This document shows, piece by piece, positions 6,122-8,846 of a DNA stretch of 8,846 nt. The notes under the pieces are model-generated. The model saw only the letters and a program-made list of their open reading frames with translations, searched no databases and had not been told where the DNA came from. Source of the DNA: Halanaerobium sp. (GTDB lineage: Bacteria; Bacillota; Halanaerobiia; Halanaerobiales; Halanaerobiaceae); assembly GCA_003070825.1 (NCBI GenBank), contig QBLP01000059.1:1-8846 (forward strand), in the 5' to 3' direction. Every line of letters begins with the position of its first letter. The stretch's first letter is position 1. The position numbers and the translations under genes were made by a program.

Positions 6122-6853
6122 TTAAATAGTAAGTCTTCTCCCATTAATTCTCAGCCACTCTTTTTTCTCTTCATAATCTGGAATAATTTCAGCCACAGTC
6201 TGCCAGAACTTTTTAGAGTGGTTGGGATGAATCAAATGCACCAGTTCATGCACCACTAAGTACTCAATTACAAATATGGGTGCCATGATTATTTTCCAGT
6301 TGAAATTAAGATTCTTTTTGCTGCTGCAGCTTCCCCAGCGCTTTTTCTGCTTTTTGATAACAATCTTATTTGGTTCAACAGCTAAGTTGTTTTTATGAAT
6401 ATTGATAAGTTCATTAATTTTTATTTTTGCCTGACTGCGGTACCAGCTGATTAACCGCTTTCTGACTGCCATTTTTCTTTTCTGCTTATTTTCTTCAAGC
6501 TCAGCTGGATAGTTAACTACCATTCGATCCTGTTCCAGTATAACTTTTATATCATTCAAATCTACCTCAGCAGCAAGTTTTAATTTGAATTCCTTACCTA
6601 AATAAAGAAAAGTTTCACCACTGATAAAATCCTTTGTTTTTGGTGGAGCTTTAATTTCTGACATTTTAGCAAGCTTTTTTATAATCCAGTCTTCTTTTTT
6701 AGTCAATAAAGATTTTATTTGTCTGATCGAAGTTCTCTTAGGCGATCTAACCAGCAGTTCCTGATCAGCATTAACTATAATTCCAATTGTTTTTCTACTA
6801 CTGCGAATAATTTTAAATTTATATTCCTGATTTTTAAGTTTAATTTTATTCAT
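6122..6853 (-). CDS. YgjP/SprT-like zinc metallopeptidase family protein (DUF45)
   Basis: A 243-residue protein of the YgjP-type (DUF45, COG1451) metal-dependent hydrolase family. The zinc site is VHELVHLIHPNHSKKFW (201-217): H202 and H206 with catalytic E203 form HExxH, and H212 of the NHS motif is the likely third ligand. The preceding RWGSCSSKKNLNFNW (172-186) is the other family hallmark. The N-terminal part (about 10-120) is a beta-rich region with RSSRKTIGIIV and RSPKR segments, as in relatives. Length is normal for the family. Members often sit near restriction or housekeeping genes, and their natural substrate is not established. No signal peptide is present, so it is cytoplasmic. SD GGGTG precedes ATG 6853. 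The small Cys-protein gene lies 43 nt upstream and the SDR gene 20 nt downstream. Confidence 0.9.
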   Translation of the reverse strand: MNKIKLKNQEYKFKIIRSSRKTIGIIVNADQELLVRSPKRTSIRQIKSLLTKKEDWIIKKLAKMSEIKAPPKTKDFISGETFLYLGKEFKLKLAAEVDLNDIKVILEQDRMVVNYPAELEENKQKRKMAVRKRLISWYRSQAKIKINELINIHKNNLAVEPNKIVIKKQKKRWGSCSSKKNLNFNWKIIMAPIFVIEYLVVHELVHLIHPNHSKKFWQTVAEIIPDYEEKKEWLRINGRRLTI

Positions 6854-6896
6854 TTCAACACCCTGTATTTTATTTATTATTATTGATTACTGAGTT

Positions 6897-7085
6897 TTAT
6901 AAACTCTGATCAATACTGCCATCAGGCAGCATATTATCAGGATGATATTCTCCTCTTTCTTCCATCTGATAGCGCTGACAGCTTTTGTTACCTCCGTGAC
7001 AGTAATTTTCTACCCACTTTTTATCTATTTTACCGGCTTCATAAAATCTTTTCATTGGACAGACCGGATACCATTTGCAGGTCAT
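6897..7085 (-). CDS. Small four-cysteine protein (CKWYPVCPMKRF family)
   Basis: A 62-residue protein with four cysteines, C3, C9, C29 and C36, in TCKWYPVCPMKRFYEAG and NYCHGGNKSCQRYQ, followed by a conserved-looking tail EYHPDNMLPDGSID. The spacing (C-x5-C ... C-x6-C) suggests binding of one Fe-S cluster or zinc. I recall very similar small proteins in clostridia and related anaerobes, sometimes labelled uracil-DNA glycosylase. Nothing in this short sequence supports that enzyme activity, so I do not use the name. SD AAGGAGG lies six nt before ATG 7085 and touches the TAA of the TrmO/FmdE fusion gene (gap 11 nt). Translation is therefore probably coupled and the two products may work together. 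The gene is real; its function is unknown. Confidence 0.8.
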   Translation of the reverse strand: MTCKWYPVCPMKRFYEAGKIDKKWVENYCHGGNKSCQRYQMEERGEYHPDNMLPDGSIDQSL

Positions 7086-7096
7086 AATTAGCCTCC

Positions 7097-8179
7097 TTAT
7101 TTCTCAACTATGCTGCTGCCGTCAAGCTGATAATAACTGCTCTCTGCACATTCTCTACACAAAACTTTGTCATCTTTTTGAACAGCTTTGGCAGCCATTA
7201 ATTTCTCTCCACATTTACTGCACTCAGCATCAGCAAAAATAGGTGCATAATCAGGCAGCTCAATTTTTAGATTTTCTTCAATCTTAAAGAATTTATCAAT
7301 ATCAGCTTCAATTATCTCAAAAGCTATCTCCTGCCAGACTTCCTTCATCTTTTTTTCTTCTGCCTGACTTCCATTTCTATCTGCTATAACTTTTTTAAAT
7401 AATTCAGCTGCTTTAGGATATTCACGCTCAATAAAATTAGAATCCTTGAGGTAATATCTCAGATTATCAGTTGAATCACCTCTTTTGACAAAGGTGACTG
7501 CTGTTTTACCAAAATCACGATAGATAAGTGAGTTATTGCCAAAGGTAGTGCCGGCAGTATATTGGATGCCGTCACTAAAGCAGCTGTTGGTTTCTACCAC
7601 AGCCAGCAGATCCTCCATTCCATCATTATCCGCTCCAAGTCTTTTTAATGCATCTGCAGCAGCCAGCACTCCCAGGGCAAGATAGGGACAGTAGTGGCCG
7701 TGCAGTTCTCCCGCCTTAAGCAGCAGATCATTGAGATTCTGATATTTGATCAATTTATTAATCTGATAGCGCGGTGTTTTTTTCTGAAGAGACAGTGTAG
7801 GCTGGTCCATAAAAGAAGCATAGGGTTTGATATCAATCACTGGTGTTCCGTCTATTGCATCAAGCCCATAGACATGCAGTTTATTGCCCTCTCTTTTTAA
7901 TAATTCAACAGTTGTAATTCCAATTGGGCTCGGTCTGCGGGGACTCCTGGAGGTAAAAAGGCCTCTCTCCGGCCCCTTCCTTCTTTTGCTGATTAAATCA
8001 TAACCTTCTGATTTATGAAAATAGAAAAGGATCTGCAGATACTCATAACCCTCTATTTTGTCAAGACCATCCACATATTCTGCTTCAACTTCAATAATAC
8101 TTTTTGTTTTTTTCATCTCATCCGGACCAACCGGTTCTTTATATTTACTTCTAACTTCTGCTATTTTATTTACTTCCAT
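7097..8179 (-). CDS. TrmO-like methyltransferase / FmdE domain / zinc-ribbon fusion
   Basis: A 360-residue three-part fusion. Residues about 2-136 form a TrmO (TsaA/UPF0066) fold, with the SAM-site stretch GLFTSRSPRRPSPIGIT (73-89) and LDAIDGTPVIDIKPY (106-120). E. coli TrmO N6-methylates t6A37 of tRNA-Thr, but its C-terminal domain is absent here. Residues about 150-250 are an FmdE (formylmethanofuran dehydrogenase subunit E-like) domain: LHGHYCPYLALG (H160, H162, C164), ETNSCFSDGIQ (C200) and TTFGNNSLIYRDFGK. A Thr (211) stands where many FmdE proteins have a third Cys. Then comes a helical linker, and a zinc ribbon with C320/C323 and C341/C344. The frame also opens with ATG 8185, but AAGGAG abuts it; ATG 8179 has ideal 6-nt spacing. 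The NUDIX stop is 2 nt upstream. Domains are certain; the substrate may be a cofactor or tRNA. Confidence 0.88.
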   Translation of the reverse strand: MEVNKIAEVRSKYKEPVGPDEMKKTKSIIEVEAEYVDGLDKIEGYEYLQILFYFHKSEGYDLISKRRKGPERGLFTSRSPRRPSPIGITTVELLKREGNKLHVYGLDAIDGTPVIDIKPYASFMDQPTLSLQKKTPRYQINKLIKYQNLNDLLLKAGELHGHYCPYLALGVLAAADALKRLGADNDGMEDLLAVVETNSCFSDGIQYTAGTTFGNNSLIYRDFGKTAVTFVKRGDSTDNLRYYLKDSNFIEREYPKAAELFKKVIADRNGSQAEEKKMKEVWQEIAFEIIEADIDKFFKIEENLKIELPDYAPIFADAECSKCGEKLMAAKAVQKDDKVLCRECAESSYYQLDGSSIVEK

Positions 8180-8181
8180 TG

Positions 8182-8730
8182 TCATCTCCTTAATTCTTCA
8201 GTTTTTCTGAGCATTCTTAATACAGATTCTTCCCTGACATAATTAGCAACTCGATTTAGATCAATCCACTTTAAATTTTTAGATTCGCTGCTTTTTTCTA
8301 ATTCTTCCTCAGCATCTGCTTTTAGTAATAATCTTAGATCATAGTGAAAATGTTCAGCCTCATTTTTTGCAGCAGGTATTTTGTGAACATCAAGATCAAA
8401 TATTTTCTGATCGACCAGTGAAAGAGAATTTAAACCTGACTCTTCTGCAGCTTCTCTTAAAGCTGCTGCTTGAATTAATTCTCTTTTTTCTAAATGTCCA
8501 CCGAGCTGAATCCATTTATCCAGTTTCTGGTGATGGTGGAGTAAAACTTTATCTTCCTGCTGACTGATTATCCAGGCAGAAGCTGTTAAATGTCCTTTTG
8601 GATTAGTTCTCAAATAATTATCTTTATTATTGATTAAAAAATTTATAATCTGACTTTTATATCTTTTCTCTGCCTGACTGGCCGGCTTATATTTTCTAAT
8701 TTCCTCTAATATCTTTTGAAAATATTTCAA
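8182..8730 (-). CDS. NUDIX hydrolase
   Basis: A 182-residue protein with a complete NUDIX box at 78-100: GHLEKRE, seven residues, then REAAEESGL. This fits Gx5Ex7REUxEExGU with metal-binding E93, E96 and E97. Such enzymes hydrolyse nucleoside diphosphates linked to another group, using Mg2+. An N-terminal helical region (about 1-45) precedes the core, beginning at HLTASAWIIS, and LKWIDLNRV follows near the end. The HHHQKLDKWIQLGGHLE segment resembles NUDIX proteins sometimes labelled NTP pyrophosphohydrolases; the exact substrate is unknown. The start is TTG 8730: AAGGAG (8745-8740) lies nine nt upstream, no in-frame ATG is nearby, and a stop lies a few codons upstream in frame. The last codons contain the SD of the TrmO/FmdE fusion, two nt from its ATG, indicating translational coupling. 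Confidence 0.88.
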   Translation of the reverse strand: MKYFQKILEEIRKYKPASQAEKRYKSQIINFLINNKDNYLRTNPKGHLTASAWIISQQEDKVLLHHHQKLDKWIQLGGHLEKRELIQAAALREAAEESGLNSLSLVDQKIFDLDVHKIPAAKNEAEHFHYDLRLLLKADAEEELEKSSESKNLKWIDLNRVANYVREESVLRMLRKTEELRR

Positions 8731-8827
8731 GTAATGACTCTCCTTATATGAAAGATTTAGATACTAAAGCTGATGCGAATCACGGCTGGCTGGAAGAGGA
8801 AGATTTTAAACATCTTCAGCTGCATAT
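8731..8827. other. Edge stretch upstream of the NUDIX gene, no confident gene
   Basis: It contains the NUDIX SD (8740-8745). The minus strand could hold the last codons of a preceding gene (a frame ending GAT GTT TAA, stop 8808-8806). A plus-strand frame opens at ATG 8748 and runs to the edge (MKDLDTKADANHGWLEEE...), but it has no SD. The remaining sequence is too short to choose between them. I see no clear promoter. Confidence 0.4.
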
Positions 8828-8846
8828 CTGTCTCTTATACACATCT
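8828..8846 (+). other. Nextera/Tn5 mosaic-end adapter (library artefact)
   Basis: The last 19 bases, CTGTCTCTTATACACATCT, are the exact reverse complement of the synthetic Tn5 mosaic end AGATGTGTATAAGAGACAG used in tagmentation libraries. The natural IS50 ends differ from this engineered hybrid. It sits flush at the contig end, as expected for an untrimmed read-through adapter, and is not part of the genome. Confidence 0.96.

Noticed and set aside
8748..8846. Possible start of a plus-strand gene (MKDLDTKADANHGWLEEE...) running off the right edge
   Set aside because: It has no plus-strand SD before ATG 8748 and its last codons are adapter sequence. The composition is protein-like, but there is not enough to call it.
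8828..8846. Natural Tn5/IS50 end, implying a transposon insertion
   Set aside because: The sequence is the engineered mosaic end, which differs from both native IS50 ends. No target duplication or transposase is seen, and it sits exactly at the contig end.

Overview
The window is one AT-rich stretch of bacterial chromosome carrying 13 protein-coding genes. Twelve lie on the minus strand and one, a Na+/H+ antiporter gene, on the plus strand. Genes are tightly packed, Shine-Dalgarno (SD) sites are strong (AAGGAG, GGAGGTG, AGGTGATC), and TTA/CTG leucine codons dominate. Families such as DUF523 (YbbK), DUF2007, Dabb, an MPWGV-type SDR, an NhaC-type antiporter and a TrmO-FmdE fusion are the mix expected of an anaerobic, low-GC Firmicutes-like bacterium. 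My best guess is a halophilic Halanaerobium-type organism. That placement is inference from composition and gene content; the window holds no rRNA or marker gene. I see no tRNA, rRNA, CRISPR array, insertion sequence or phage gene.

Layout. At 84-1223 (minus), a MoaE-like gene is followed after 36 nt by a gene for a double-CDGSH iron-sulfur protein. At 1224-1350, back-to-back promoters drive this pair leftward and the NhaC-type antiporter gene (1351-2700) rightward. The antiporter gene meets the minus-strand run tail to tail, with the two stop codons interleaved. From 8730 down to 2697, ten minus-strand genes follow one another: NUDIX hydrolase, TrmO-like/FmdE/zinc-ribbon fusion, small four-cysteine protein, YgjP-type metallopeptidase, SDR, DUF523, Dabb, tail-anchored DUF2007 protein, second SDR, and a small membrane protein. 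Gaps are 2-43 nt except around the Dabb gene (83 and 107 nt), where transcription may be interrupted; an AT-rich candidate terminator lies in the 83-nt gap.

How the genes fit together. No single pathway unites the run. The most coherent unit is NUDIX -> TrmO/FmdE fusion -> four-cysteine protein, with gaps of 2 and 11 nt and every SD lying in or touching the preceding gene. The fusion joins a SAM-dependent methyltransferase-like domain to a metal-binding FmdE domain and a zinc ribbon, and is the best candidate here for unassigned biochemistry. The MoaE-like and CDGSH genes form a second small metal/sulfur-related unit.

Data quality. The last 19 bases (8828-8846) are exactly the Nextera/Tn5 synthetic mosaic-end sequence. 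The right edge is therefore an untrimmed library adapter, and genuine genomic sequence ends at about 8827.
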